A stretch of 64,000 bases of DNA from Georgenia sp. M64 (GTDB taxonomy: Bacteria; Actinomycetota; Actinomycetes; Actinomycetales; Actinomycetaceae), in the NCBI RefSeq assembly GCF_038049925.1, contig NZ_CP145809.1, forward strand, positions 2,266,599 through 2,330,598, read 5' to 3'. The notes under the pieces are model-generated. The model was given only the letters and a program-made list of their open reading frames with translations. It had not been told where the DNA came from and made no database searches. A program made the position numbers and the translations under genes. Shown one piece after another: positions 45,420 to 54,074 of this stretch (position 1 is its first letter; every line of letters starts with the position of its first letter).

Positions 45420-45815
45420 CGACGCACCCGGACCAGCACCTCCGCACACAGACCCCTCCGTCTGGCCCCCGTCCGCCGGCCTGGTGCCCGCTGAGGACGG
45501 ACGCACCCGTCCGCATGCGTGAGCACGGATCCGCCCGCAAGCGCGGCTCCGTGCTCGGCGCGCTCCGACCCGCCCTCGGCGCGGCACGGACCCGCTCTCG
45601 GCGCGCCACGGAACGGCCCTCGGCGTAGGCACGGACCCGCCCTCGCACGCGCCCGGCGTGCCCCCGCCGGGACCCCGTCGTCCCGGTATGTCCGGTACCT
45701 CCCGTCGGCATGCCGCCAAGATCTCTCGACATAGAGACTTTCGTCCCTGGCGGGTGCTACGTTGACGCCGTTCACGCCGCTGTGAGCCCGTTCACACACC
45801 GATGGGGGTCCGTGC
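45403..45815. other. Intergenic region with hairpin, degenerate repeats and CRP site
   Basis: 413 bases without a gene. A strong stem-loop runs from 45521 to 45556 (GAGCACGGATCCGC with GCGGCTCCGTGCTC). It is followed by degenerate GCACGGACCCGC(C/T)CTCGGCGCG repeats (45560-45650). The last part has TTGACG (45762) and the CRP-type site before the DUF485 gene. Confidence 0.6.
45781..45796. promoter_or_regulatory. CRP/GlxR binding site
   Basis: TGTGA-GCCCGT-TCACA matches the cAMP-receptor consensus TGTGA-N6-TCACA exactly. It ends 19 bases before the DUF485 start, so it may overlap or lie just downstream of the transcription start; activation or roadblock repression are both possible. Confidence 0.8.
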
Positions 45816-46217
45816 ATGTCGCACTCGCACTACGACGCGGAGGCGCATCTGCCGCCGCACCACAGCCCGCTCCCCGAGCTCGTCGAGGAGGAACGGACGC
45901 GCGAGCCCAGCGCCGAGGACTTCACCCGGGTGCAGTCGTCGGAGGAGTTCGTCCACCTGCGCAAGACCTTCCGGAGCTTCGCCTTCCCGATGACGGCGGT
46001 GTTCCTCGTCTGGTACTTCGCCTACGTCCTGCTGTCGACGTACGCCGAGTCGTTCATGTCGACCAAGGTCCTCGGCAACCTCAACCTCGGTCTGCTCCTC
46101 GGCCTGGCGCAGTTCGCCTCGACGTTCCTCATCACGTGGCTCTACGTGCGCCACGCCAACAAGTCGCTGGACCCCGTCGCGGCGAAGCTGCGCGGCGAGC
46201 TGGAGGGTGAGATCTGA
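45816..46217 (+). CDS. DUF485 membrane protein
   Basis: 133 residues. A His-rich hydrophilic N-terminus is followed by the DUF485 pattern EFVHLRKTFRSFAFPMTAVF and two transmembrane helices (FLVWYFAYVLLSTYAE, LLLGLAQFASTFLITWLYV). YjcH-type proteins of this kind accompany acetate permease ActP. The stop overlaps the symporter start by one base (TGATG). Confidence 0.92.
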   Translation: MSHSHYDAEAHLPPHHSPLPELVEEERTREPSAEDFTRVQSSEEFVHLRKTFRSFAFPMTAVFLVWYFAYVLLSTYAESFMSTKVLGNLNLGLLLGLAQFASTFLITWLYVRHANKSLDPVAAKLRGELEGEI

Positions 46218-47800
46218 TGGACGTCGGAAACCCGTGGCTGAACATCGCGATCTTCCTCGCGTTCGTCGTCGTCACCCTGGTCATCGTCATCCGTGTCTCG
46301 CGCACGACGACGTCGGTCAGCGACTTCTACCACGGCGGCCGGGCCTTCTCGGGCCGCCAGAACGGCATCGCCATCGCCGGTGACTACCTCTCGGCGGCGT
46401 CCTTCCTCGGCATCGTCGGGGCCGTCGCGCTCTACGGCTACGACGGCCTGCTGTACTCCATCGGCTTCCTCGTCGCCTGGCTCGTGGCGCTGCTCCTCGT
46501 CGCCGAACCGCTGCGCAACACCGGCAAGTACACGATGGCCGACGTGCTCAGCTTCCGCATGAAGCAGCGCCCGGTGCGCACCGCTGCGGCGACCTCCACG
46601 CTCGCGGTGTCCTTCTTCTACCTGCTCGCCCAGATGGCCGGGGCGGGCGGTCTGGTCGCGCTGCTGCTGGGCATCGACGGCAAGTTCGGGCAGGGCCTGG
46701 TCATCGCCGTCGTCGGGGCGCTCATGATCGTCTACGTCCTCATCGGCGGCATGAAGGGCACCACCTGGGTGCAGATCATCAAGGCCGTGCTCCTCATCAT
46801 CGGCGCCGGCGTCATGACGATCTGGGTCATGGCTCTCAACGGGATGAACCTCTCCGAGGTCGTCGGCTCCGCCATCTCGGCGCACCCCGAGGGGGCACGG
46901 ATCGCCGAGCCGATGCTGCAGTACGGGGCGTCGGGCACCTCCAAGCTCGGGTTCGTCTCCCTGGCCATCGCGCTCGTCTTCGGCGCCGCCGGGCTGCCGC
47001 ACGTGCTCATGCGGTTCTACACGGTGCCCACCGCCAAGGAGGCCCGCCGCTCGGTCACCTGGGCGATCGGTCTCATCGGCGCGTTCTACCTCTTCACCCT
47101 CGTCCTGGGCTTCGGGGCGGCCTACCTCGTGGGCGCCGACGCGATCCGCGCGGCGCCGGGCGGGGCGAACTCCGCCGCCCCGGCGCTGGCGTTCGAGCTC
47201 GGCGGCACCCTGCTGCTGGGGGTCATCGCGGCCGTCGCCTTCGCCACGATCCTCGCGGTCGTCGCGGGCCTGACCATCACCGCCGCCGCATCCTTCGCCC
47301 ACGACATCTACAACGGTGTCATCAAGAACGGCGAGGCGGACCCGGCCCAGGAGGTCAAGGTCGCCCGTCGCACGGCGGTGACCATCGGGGCGATCTCGAT
47401 CGTCGGGGGTGTCCTGGCGAACGGGCAGAACGTCGCGTTCCTCGTCTCGCTCGCCTTCGCCGTCGCGGCGAGCGCGAACCTGCCGTCGATCCTGTTCTCC
47501 CTGTACTGGAAGCGGTTCAACACCCGCGGGTCGGTGTGGAGCATCTACGGCGGCCTCGTCAGCGCGCTCGTCCTCATCATCTTCTCCCCGGTCGTCACCG
47601 GTTCGGAGACGGCGATGATCCCGGGCATCGACATCGCGTTCTTCCCGCTGTCGAACCCCGCGCTCGTCTCGGTCCCGCTGGGCTTCTTCCTCGGCTGGCT
47701 CGGCTCGGTGACGTCCGCCGAGCACGACGTGGCCAAGCAGGCCGAGATGGAGGTCCGGTCGATGACCGGCGCCGGCGCCGAGAAGGCCATCGTGCACTGA
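46217..47800 (+). CDS. Cation/acetate-type symporter (SSS family)
   Basis: 527 residues, about 13 membrane helices. Sodium:solute symporter signature in GGRAFSGRQNGIAIAGDYLSAASFLGI and in GLPHVLMRFYTVPTAKEARRS; this is the ActP/MctC branch for monocarboxylates (acetate, pyruvate, propionate). The partner DUF485 gene is directly upstream and a CRP/GlxR site precedes both, in line with carbon-source control. Confidence 0.93.
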   Translation: MDVGNPWLNIAIFLAFVVVTLVIVIRVSRTTTSVSDFYHGGRAFSGRQNGIAIAGDYLSAASFLGIVGAVALYGYDGLLYSIGFLVAWLVALLLVAEPLRNTGKYTMADVLSFRMKQRPVRTAAATSTLAVSFFYLLAQMAGAGGLVALLLGIDGKFGQGLVIAVVGALMIVYVLIGGMKGTTWVQIIKAVLLIIGAGVMTIWVMALNGMNLSEVVGSAISAHPEGARIAEPMLQYGASGTSKLGFVSLAIALVFGAAGLPHVLMRFYTVPTAKEARRSVTWAIGLIGAFYLFTLVLGFGAAYLVGADAIRAAPGGANSAAPALAFELGGTLLLGVIAAVAFATILAVVAGLTITAAASFAHDIYNGVIKNGEADPAQEVKVARRTAVTIGAISIVGGVLANGQNVAFLVSLAFAVAASANLPSILFSLYWKRFNTRGSVWSIYGGLVSALVLIIFSPVVTGSETAMIPGIDIAFFPLSNPALVSVPLGFFLGWLGSVTSAEHDVAKQAEMEVRSMTGAGAEKAIVH

Positions 47801-47814
47801 GTCCGCGCACGACC

Positions 47815-47848
47815 ACGACGGCGGCCGGGATCACCCGGCCGCCGTCGT
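47815..47848 (+). terminator. Terminator hairpin after the symporter gene
   Basis: A perfect 15-bp stem, ACGACGGCGGCCGGG with CCCGGCCGCCGTCGT, and a 4-base loop (ATCA), lie 14 bases after the stop. It is shared with the convergent aldo/keto reductase gene. Confidence 0.85.
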
Positions 47849-47880
47849 CCGTCCGCCGCCCCGCCGCGACCCTGCGGTAA

Positions 47881-48855
47881 TCAGAACGGGGCGACCCGGG
47901 GCACCGTCGGGAAGATCTCGTCCAGCTCGGCGAGGTCGGCCGCGGACGGCACCCACGCGGCCGAGACCGCGTTCTGGCGCACCTGCTCCGCCGACGTCGC
48001 GCCGGCGATCACCGAGGCGACGGCCGGCCTGGAGGCGAGCCAGGAGAAGGCGACCTCGACCTCGCTCAGCCCCCGGTCGCGCGCGAAGGACCCGAACCGT
48101 GCGAGCTGGTCGAAGTCGGTGTCCTCGAGCAGGTGCTGCCGCGTCCGGGTGAGGCGGCTGCCCTCGGGGGCGGTGCCGCGCGAGTACTTCCCGGTGAGGA
48201 GGCCGTTGGCCAGCGGGAAGTACGGCAGGACGCCCAGGCCGTAGGCCTGTGCGGCCGGCAGCACCTCGAGCTCGGCGCGCCGGTCGAGGAGGTTGTAGTG
48301 GTTCTGCGCGGAGACGAAGCGGGTGAGCCCGCGGGCCCGGGCGACGTGCTCGGCGTCGGCGATCTGCCAGCCGGCCCGGTTGGAGTGGCCGACGTAGCGC
48401 ACCTTGCCGGCGTGGACGAGGTCGTCGAGGGCCGCCAGCGTCTCCTCGACGGGAGTTCGCGGGTCGGGCGCGTGGAGCTGGTAGAGGTCGATCCAGTCGG
48501 TGCCGAGCCGGCGCAGCGACGCCTCGACCGCCCGCATGACGTAGCGCCGGGACCCTCTCGCCCCGAAGTCGGCGCCGTTGACGCCGTTCATGTCCATGCC
48601 GAACTTCGTCGCCACGACGACGTCCGCGCGGCGCCTGCCCAGCGCGCGCCCGAGCAGCTCCTCGCTGAGCCCCGGCTCGCGGCCGTAGACGTCGGCGGTG
48701 TCGAAGAACGTGACCCCCGCGTCGAGGGCCGCGTGCACGACCTCCGCTGCGCCCTCGGCGCTCTCGGTCCTCGTGCCGGCGCGGCCGAGGTTGTTGCACC
48801 CCAGGCCCACGACGGAGACGGAGAGGCCGGACGTGCCGAGCTGGTTGAGATCCAT
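47881..48855 (-). CDS. Aldo/keto reductase
   Basis: 324 residues, AKR12/13-like (YajO/Tas type). N-terminal LGTSGLSVSVVGLGCNNLGR, catalytic D and Y in FFDTADVYG, K in VVATKFG, H in LYQLHAPD; the C-terminal cofactor segment is IAGATSAEQVRQNAVS. A -10-like TAGTGT (48863-48868) is 7 bases before the ATG, with no ribosome-binding site. Confidence 0.92.
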   Translation of the reverse strand: MDLNQLGTSGLSVSVVGLGCNNLGRAGTRTESAEGAAEVVHAALDAGVTFFDTADVYGREPGLSEELLGRALGRRRADVVVATKFGMDMNGVNGADFGARGSRRYVMRAVEASLRRLGTDWIDLYQLHAPDPRTPVEETLAALDDLVHAGKVRYVGHSNRAGWQIADAEHVARARGLTRFVSAQNHYNLLDRRAELEVLPAAQAYGLGVLPYFPLANGLLTGKYSRGTAPEGSRLTRTRQHLLEDTDFDQLARFGSFARDRGLSEVEVAFSWLASRPAVASVIAGATSAEQVRQNAVSAAWVPSAADLAELDEIFPTVPRVAPF

Positions 48856-48887
48856 GAGCCCGACACTATCGACCGGGTGGCGTCCGC

Positions 48888-49664
48888 TCAGGTCCGGGGC
48901 ACGATCCCCAGGTGCGCGAGCTGGGTGCGGGCGCTCTGGCCGGCCGCCGACTCCAGCGCGGGGTCGACGTCGCCGTAGACCCGCCGGACGACGTCCTCGG
49001 GGGTCCGGGCGCCGGCAGCCACGGCGGCCCGGACCTCGGCCAGCCGGGCGTTGCGGTGGGTGCGGATGTTCTCCAGCGCCGCGGCCGGCTCGTCCACGTG
49101 CGGACCGTGGCCGGGAGCGATGGCGACGACCTCGTGGCTGCGGGCGAGGGCGAGGAGCCGGTCGAGCGTGGCGAGGTAGGCGGTGACGTCGCCGTCCGGC
49201 CACGCCAGGACCGTGCTGCCCCGACCCAGGACGGTGTCCCCGGTTAGGAGCAGGCCGTCGGCGGGGAACAGCAGGCACACCGAGTCGGCCGTGTGGCCGG
49301 GCGTGGTGAGCACCGTCAGGCTCAGCGCACCGGCCGCCAGTGGCTCGCCGTCGGCGAACGGCTCGCCGCGTCCGGCCCCGCGGACCGGGGCGCCGGTGCG
49401 CTCGGCGAGCGCGTCGGCCCCGGCCGTGTGGTCGCGGTGGTGGTGGGTGAGCACGACGAGGGCGACGCGTCCGCCGTCGGCGGTGGCGACCTCGAGCACC
49501 CGGGCCAGGTGCCCGGCGTCGTCCGGGCCGGGGTCGACGACGACGACGTCGGTGCCCTCGCGCAGGACGTAGGTGTTCGTGCCGTCCAGGGTCATCGGGC
49601 CGGCGTTGGGGGCGAGCACACGGGTGGCCCGCTCGCTGACCTGCCGCACCGTCGTGGCGTCCAT
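48888..49664 (-). CDS. Metallo-beta-lactamase-fold hydrolase
   Basis: 258 residues. Metal motif THHHRDHTAG, with further ligands in TTPGHTADS, LTGDTVLG and APGHGP, and a C-terminal LACTB2-like helical domain (IRTHRNARLAEVRAAVAAG). Relatives hydrolyse RNA, thioesters or glyoxal adducts. TATGCT lies 7 bases before the ATG at 49664, another possible leaderless start. It lies 32 bases from the aldo/keto reductase gene. Confidence 0.9.
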   Translation of the reverse strand: MDATTVRQVSERATRVLAPNAGPMTLDGTNTYVLREGTDVVVVDPGPDDAGHLARVLEVATADGGRVALVVLTHHHRDHTAGADALAERTGAPVRGAGRGEPFADGEPLAAGALSLTVLTTPGHTADSVCLLFPADGLLLTGDTVLGRGSTVLAWPDGDVTAYLATLDRLLALARSHEVVAIAPGHGPHVDEPAAALENIRTHRNARLAEVRAAVAAGARTPEDVVRRVYGDVDPALESAAGQSARTQLAHLGIVPRT

Positions 49665-49779
49665 GGTCCGGAGCATACGGCGCATGGCCCGGCCGGGAGC
49701 GGGACTCGGGTCCGGCCCGCGGACCGGCCGCGGACCGGCCGGCGGGGCGGCGGGGCGGGGTGGGGCGGTGCGGTGCGGG

Positions 49780-51423
49780 TCAGTCGACCCGTACCCGCAC
49801 GCCGTGCCAGCCCGTTGCGCCGTCGGGCAGCACCGGGCGGGTCTCCCCCGTCTGGACCTCGCCGTCCTGGTCGGTGGCCCGCACCTCGAGGAGGTGCTCG
49901 CCCGCACCCGCTCGCCAGCGGTAGACCCACTGCCGCCAGGTGTCGACGTCGAGCTCCCCCGCCAGCTCGGCCTCCTCCCACGCCCCGCCGTCGACGCGGA
50001 CCTCGACCCGCGCGATCCCCGTGTGCTGCGCCCAGGCGACGCCGGCGACCGCGACCTCGCCCACCGCGAGCGAGGCCCCGGACCGGGGCACGTCGATCCG
50101 GGAGGAGATCTTCACCGGCCCCCGCTCGGACCACCCGCGGTCGGTCCAGTACGCGGTCTGGTCCTCGAAGCGGGTGACCTCGAGCTCGCTCACCCACTTC
50201 GTCGCCGAGACGTACCCGTAGAGGCCGGGCACGACCAGGCGCACGGGGTACCCGTGCTCGGGCGGCAGCGGCTCGCCGTTCATGGCGACGGCGAGGAGGG
50301 CGTCGCGCCCGTCGGTGAGGACCTCGAGCGGGGTCGAGGCCGAGAAGCCGTCGACGCTGCGGGACAGGACCATGTCCGCCCCCGCGGTGGGGCGGGCGCG
50401 GGTGAGGACCTCGCGCACGGGGACACCGACCCAGGCCGCGTTGCCGATGAGCGGGCCCCCGACCTCGTTGGAGACGCAGCACAGCGTCACCCACGCCTCG
50501 GTGAGCGACTCCGCGAGGAGGTCCTCGTAGGTCAGGACGACCTCCTCCTCGACCATGCCGTGCACCCGCAGCTGCCAGGTGGTCGCGTCGACCCGCGGGA
50601 CGATGAACGCGGTGTCGATGCGGTAGAAGTCGTCGTTGGGCGTCACGAGCGGCGTCAGCCCGGCGACGGCGAGCTCGGCGCCGGCGGGGACCGGCGGGGC
50701 GGGGACGTCCGGCTCGGGCAGGGCGACGGCCGGCGGCGCGGGCCGTGCGGTCGAGCGGGCGACGGCAGCCGCGGCCACCGCGACGCCGGCGAGGAGCCCG
50801 GCGCCGATGAGGAGGGTGCGCCGGGCGGGGTCCGGGCGCGTGACGTACTGTCCCGCGGTGGGGCCGACCGCCGAGCCCGGCGTCGAGCCGTCGGGCGTGG
50901 TGCCGTCGCGGGTCAGCGCGCCCTCTCGGGTGAGCACGGCGTCCCGCGGGGTCAGCGGGGCGTCCCGCGGGGTCAGCGCGGCGTCCCGCGGGGTCAGCCC
51001 GGCGTCCCGCGGGGTCAGCGCGGGCAGCGCGAGCACGCCCACGACGGTGGCGGCCAGGACGGGCCACACCGCCGGCGCCCCGCCGTCAGGACGCGAGACC
51101 GTGGCAAGCGCAGCGACGGCGCCCAGCACCGCCACCAGCGCGCCGCCGGAAAGACGCCGGCGACGCTCCTCGGTCCCGGCGACGGCGGCCAGAGCCGTGA
51201 CGACGACGGCGATCCCGGCGCCGAGGGCCACCTTGTCCGACGTGCCGAACCAGGCGATCGCGAGGTCCTTGAGCCAGCCCGGCGTGAGGTCGATGAACGC
51301 CTCGGCGACCGCCTCGACCGGGCCGGGCCCCGTGCCCGCCAGCGCGGCGAGGACCTCGGCGAGGGCGATGGTGACGCCGGTGACGGCGATCCCGAGAAGC
51401 GCCGCCGCGCCGCGGCCTGTCAT
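49780..51423 (-). CDS. Membrane molybdopterin-dependent oxidoreductase (sulfite oxidase fold)
   Basis: 547 residues. N-terminal part with about four membrane helices (LLGIAVTGVTIALAEVLAAL onward), interrupted by a seven-residue repeat (LTPRDAx, four copies). Then comes a Moco-binding domain with the cysteine in WVTLCCVSNEVGGPLIGNA and a C-terminal dimerisation Ig-like domain (RVEVRVDGGAWEEAEL). The domain probably faces the cell exterior. Substrate unknown; MsrP-like sulfoxide reduction and sulfite oxidation are options. TAGGCT lies 6 bases before the ATG. Confidence 0.92.
   Translation of the reverse strand: MTGRGAAALLGIAVTGVTIALAEVLAALAGTGPGPVEAVAEAFIDLTPGWLKDLAIAWFGTSDKVALGAGIAVVVTALAAVAGTEERRRRLSGGALVAVLGAVAALATVSRPDGGAPAVWPVLAATVVGVLALPALTPRDAGLTPRDAALTPRDAPLTPRDAVLTREGALTRDGTTPDGSTPGSAVGPTAGQYVTRPDPARRTLLIGAGLLAGVAVAAAAVARSTARPAPPAVALPEPDVPAPPVPAGAELAVAGLTPLVTPNDDFYRIDTAFIVPRVDATTWQLRVHGMVEEEVVLTYEDLLAESLTEAWVTLCCVSNEVGGPLIGNAAWVGVPVREVLTRARPTAGADMVLSRSVDGFSASTPLEVLTDGRDALLAVAMNGEPLPPEHGYPVRLVVPGLYGYVSATKWVSELEVTRFEDQTAYWTDRGWSERGPVKISSRIDVPRSGASLAVGEVAVAGVAWAQHTGIARVEVRVDGGAWEEAELAGELDVDTWRQWVYRWRAGAGEHLLEVRATDQDGEVQTGETRPVLPDGATGWHGVRVRVD
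50939..51022. repeat. Four 21-bp tandem repeats in the molybdopterin oxidoreductase gene
   Basis: The unit GCGTCCCGCGGGGTCAGCGC plus G occurs four times from 50939, with minor variation at its end. It encodes the seven-residue LTPRDAx repeat between membrane segments. Confidence 0.92.
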
Positions 51424-51533
51424 GCAGGCAGCCTATGCGTCGGGGAGGCCACGAACCAGGTGGGGACGAGGGACGGTCGGGGCAACCGGGATCGACCCGC
51501 GCGAGGGCAGGCTCGGTCGGAGCGACGGCAGGC

Positions 51534-52094
51534 TCAGCCCGCCCGCTCGGCGTCGTGCATCCGCGGGTCGGCGTACTGCAGGACCAACCACGGGCTGAAG
51601 GCCCACGGAGCGGAGGAGACGGCGAGCGCGAGGTCGGTCCGGCCCACCCAGCGGTACTCCGCCACCTCGCCCGGCGCGGGCCTGGGCTCGCCGACCGCGG
51701 TCGCCGTGAACACCGGGCAGACCTCGTTCTCGACCACGCCCGACGCGTCGACGGCCCGGTAGCGGAAGTCCGGCAGGACGGGGCGGACGTCGACGACCTC
51801 GAGGCCGAGCTCGTCGCGCCCGCGGCGGTGGACGGCGTCGACCATGTCCTCCCTCGGGCCGGGGTGCCCGCAGAAGGAGTTGGTCCACACCCCGGGCCAG
51901 GTCTTCTTCGTCAGGGCCCGCCGGGTGACGAGCACCCGGCCGGCCCGATCGACGACGTGGCAGGAGAACGCCAGGTGCAGCGGGGTGTCGGCGGTGTGCA
52001 CCGTGGCCTTGTCCGCCGCCCCGACGGGGCGACCCTCGTCGTCGAGCAGCACCACCAGCTCGCCGTCGCCGCTCGCCTCCGGCACGCGTGCCAC
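51534..52094 (-). CDS. idi: Isopentenyl-diphosphate delta-isomerase (type I)
   Basis: 186 residues, Nudix fold. The catalytic cysteine is in WTNSFCGHP and the glutamate in VENEVCPVF; LVTRRALTKKTWPGVW and the Nudix-like REDMVDAVHRRGRDELGL are typical. It interconverts IPP and DMAPP for isoprenoid synthesis. The GTG at 52094 follows GAGAGGACG; a GTG nine bases downstream is possible. Confidence 0.92.
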   Translation of the reverse strand: MARVPEASGDGELVVLLDDEGRPVGAADKATVHTADTPLHLAFSCHVVDRAGRVLVTRRALTKKTWPGVWTNSFCGHPGPREDMVDAVHRRGRDELGLEVVDVRPVLPDFRYRAVDASGVVENEVCPVFTATAVGEPRPAPGEVAEYRWVGRTDLALAVSSAPWAFSPWLVLQYADPRMHDAERAG

Positions 52095-52204
52095 CGTCCT
52101 CTCGCGCGCCCGCGGGCTGGGCGCTCGTCCCCGCGATCCTACGGTGGCCTTCCGCCGGCCCGGCGACAGGTCCACCATGGGAGGGACGGCGGTCTGGAGA
52201 CGCG

Positions 52205-52990
52205 ATGACCGATGCTGACGGCACGCCACGCCCACGCGGCGACGCAGGGCCGGGACCGCCCGCGCCGCCCGGCCGGGCGGCCTCCGGCCCACCACGACCG
52301 ACCGGCCCACCACCGACCGGCCCACCACCGACCGGCCTGCCGCTCCCGGTCCCGCCCGGCGTCCGGGCCCAGCTCCTCGCGACCGAGCACTGGAGCCTCC
52401 TGGCGACGCGGTCGCAGACGTGGGCCGAGGTGATGGCCAGGATCACGCTCCACCTCACCTTCACCTCGGCGAGCATCGTCTCGCTCGCCCTCGTCGCGCA
52501 GGTGTCGGGCTTCGGCCCCTCGTTCCGGCTGCTCGCCGTGGGTCTGAGCGGGTCGGTGCTGCTGCTGGGCTCGCTGACCCTGGTGCGCGTCTTCAACGCC
52601 AGCAACGACGACCTCGCCCTCGTCATGGGGATGAACCGGCTGCGCCGGGCCTACGTCGACACCGACGCGGGGATCGAGCAGTACCTCATCACCGGGACGA
52701 CGGAGGACCCGGCCGGCGTCGGCCGGACGTACACGATGGTCGGTCGACGCAAAGGGGGCCAGTTCTTCGGGAGCACGGCGCTGTTCCTCCTGGTCGTCAA
52801 CGTCCTCGTCGCCGGGGTGTTCGCCGCCCTGGTGGCCGGGTCGTGGGACCTCGAGCGGCCGGCCGTGGGCCTGCTCGGGCTCCTCGGCGCGGCCGCCTAC
52901 GTCCTGGTCGTCGCTGTGCTCATGCGTCGCACCTTCGCCCGCGACCACCCGGGCTTCGCCGGCGTGCCGACCTCGGAGCCCTCGCCCTGA
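52205..52990 (+). CDS. Four-helix membrane protein, function unknown
   Basis: 261 residues. The proline-rich N-terminus has a PPTGP repeat. Four membrane helices follow in two pairs (ITLHLTFTSASIVSLALVAQ, LLAVGLSGSVLLLGSLTLV, ALFLLVVNVLVAGVFAALVA, LGLLGAAAYVLVVAVLM), separated by a conserved-looking soluble segment (FNASNDDLALVMGMNRLRRA). Not assigned to a family. ATG with GGAGACGCG upstream. Confidence 0.78.
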   Translation: MTDADGTPRPRGDAGPGPPAPPGRAASGPPRPTGPPPTGPPPTGLPLPVPPGVRAQLLATEHWSLLATRSQTWAEVMARITLHLTFTSASIVSLALVAQVSGFGPSFRLLAVGLSGSVLLLGSLTLVRVFNASNDDLALVMGMNRLRRAYVDTDAGIEQYLITGTTEDPAGVGRTYTMVGRRKGGQFFGSTALFLLVVNVLVAGVFAALVAGSWDLERPAVGLLGLLGAAAYVLVVAVLMRRTFARDHPGFAGVPTSEPSP

Positions 52991-53114
52991 GCCGTCCGGC
53001 CGGACCGCGCCCGCCGCACGGGTCCTTCCGCTCCGGGGCTCCGACGCCTACCGTGGACCTGTCCGGTTCGTCCGTTCCCAGCCGGTGACCCGGCCCGCAG
53101 GGAGGGAGCTCGCG

Positions 53115-54020
53115 ATGACGCGACGCCCGATCGGAGTTCTCACCGCCGCGCTGGTGCTGCTCGTCGCCGCCCCGGCCGTCGCCGCCCCGTTCCCCGACCG
53201 GCTCGAGCTGCCCGCCGGGTTCCAGCCGGAGGGGATCGCCGTCGGGTCCGGTCCGACCGCCTGGCTCGGCTCCCTCGCCGACGGGGACATCTACGCCGTC
53301 GACCTGCGCACCGGCGCGGGCGAGGTGGTCAGCGAGGGCCCGGGCACGCCGTCGGTCGGTCTCGCGGTCGACAGCCGGGGGCACCTCTTCGTCGCGGGCG
53401 GCCCGACCGGTGACGCCCGCGTCGTCGACACCGCCACCGGCGAGGTCCTGGCCACCTTCGCCCTCACCGGGGAGAGCCCGACGTTCATCAACGACGTCGT
53501 CCTCACCCGTGAGGCGGCCTGGTTCACGGACTCCTTCAGGCCGGTGCTGTACCGGGTGCCGCTCGGGCCGTCCGGCGCCCTCCCGGATCCCGGCGAGGTC
53601 ACCGAGCTCCCGCTCACCGGCGACTGGGAGCAGGTGGCCGGCTTCAACGCCAACGGCATCGAGACGACGCCGGACGGCAGGGCGCTCCTCGTCGTGAACT
53701 CGACCACCGGGGTGCTGCACCGCGTGGACCCGGCCACCGGCGAGACCCTGGCCGTCGACGTCGAGCCGCTGCCCGCGGCCGACGGCCTGCTGGTCCGTGG
53801 CCGCACGCTGTACGCCGTGCAGAACGCGGTCGGGCAGATCGCCGTCGTCGAGCTCGACCCGGCGGGCACGCGCGGCACGCGCGTCGACACCCTCACCAGC
53901 CCCGACTTCGACGTCCCGACGACCGTCGCGGCGTTCGGGTCGGACCTCTACCTGCCCAACGCCCGGTTCGGGACTCCCCCGGCCGGGGCCGCGTACTGGG
54001 TCACCGTCGTCGACCGGTGA
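53115..54020 (+). CDS. Secreted SMP-30/NHL-like beta-propeller protein
   Basis: 301 residues. The signal peptide (VLTAALVLLVAAPAVAA) precedes a propeller built of repeated blades (AVDSRGHLFVAGGPTGDARV, NGIETTPDGRALLVVNSTTG, GLLVRGRTLYAVQNAVGQI). Related proteins are gluconolactonase-like or unknown. No lipobox; probably released or wall-associated. The ATG follows GGGAGGGAG. Confidence 0.82.
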   Translation: MTRRPIGVLTAALVLLVAAPAVAAPFPDRLELPAGFQPEGIAVGSGPTAWLGSLADGDIYAVDLRTGAGEVVSEGPGTPSVGLAVDSRGHLFVAGGPTGDARVVDTATGEVLATFALTGESPTFINDVVLTREAAWFTDSFRPVLYRVPLGPSGALPDPGEVTELPLTGDWEQVAGFNANGIETTPDGRALLVVNSTTGVLHRVDPATGETLAVDVEPLPAADGLLVRGRTLYAVQNAVGQIAVVELDPAGTRGTRVDTLTSPDFDVPTTVAAFGSDLYLPNARFGTPPAGAAYWVTVVDR

Positions 54021-54074
54021 GGCCCGGCGTCCCGCCGCCGCCTCAGTTACCCATCGCCTCGGCCCTCGGCCGCC

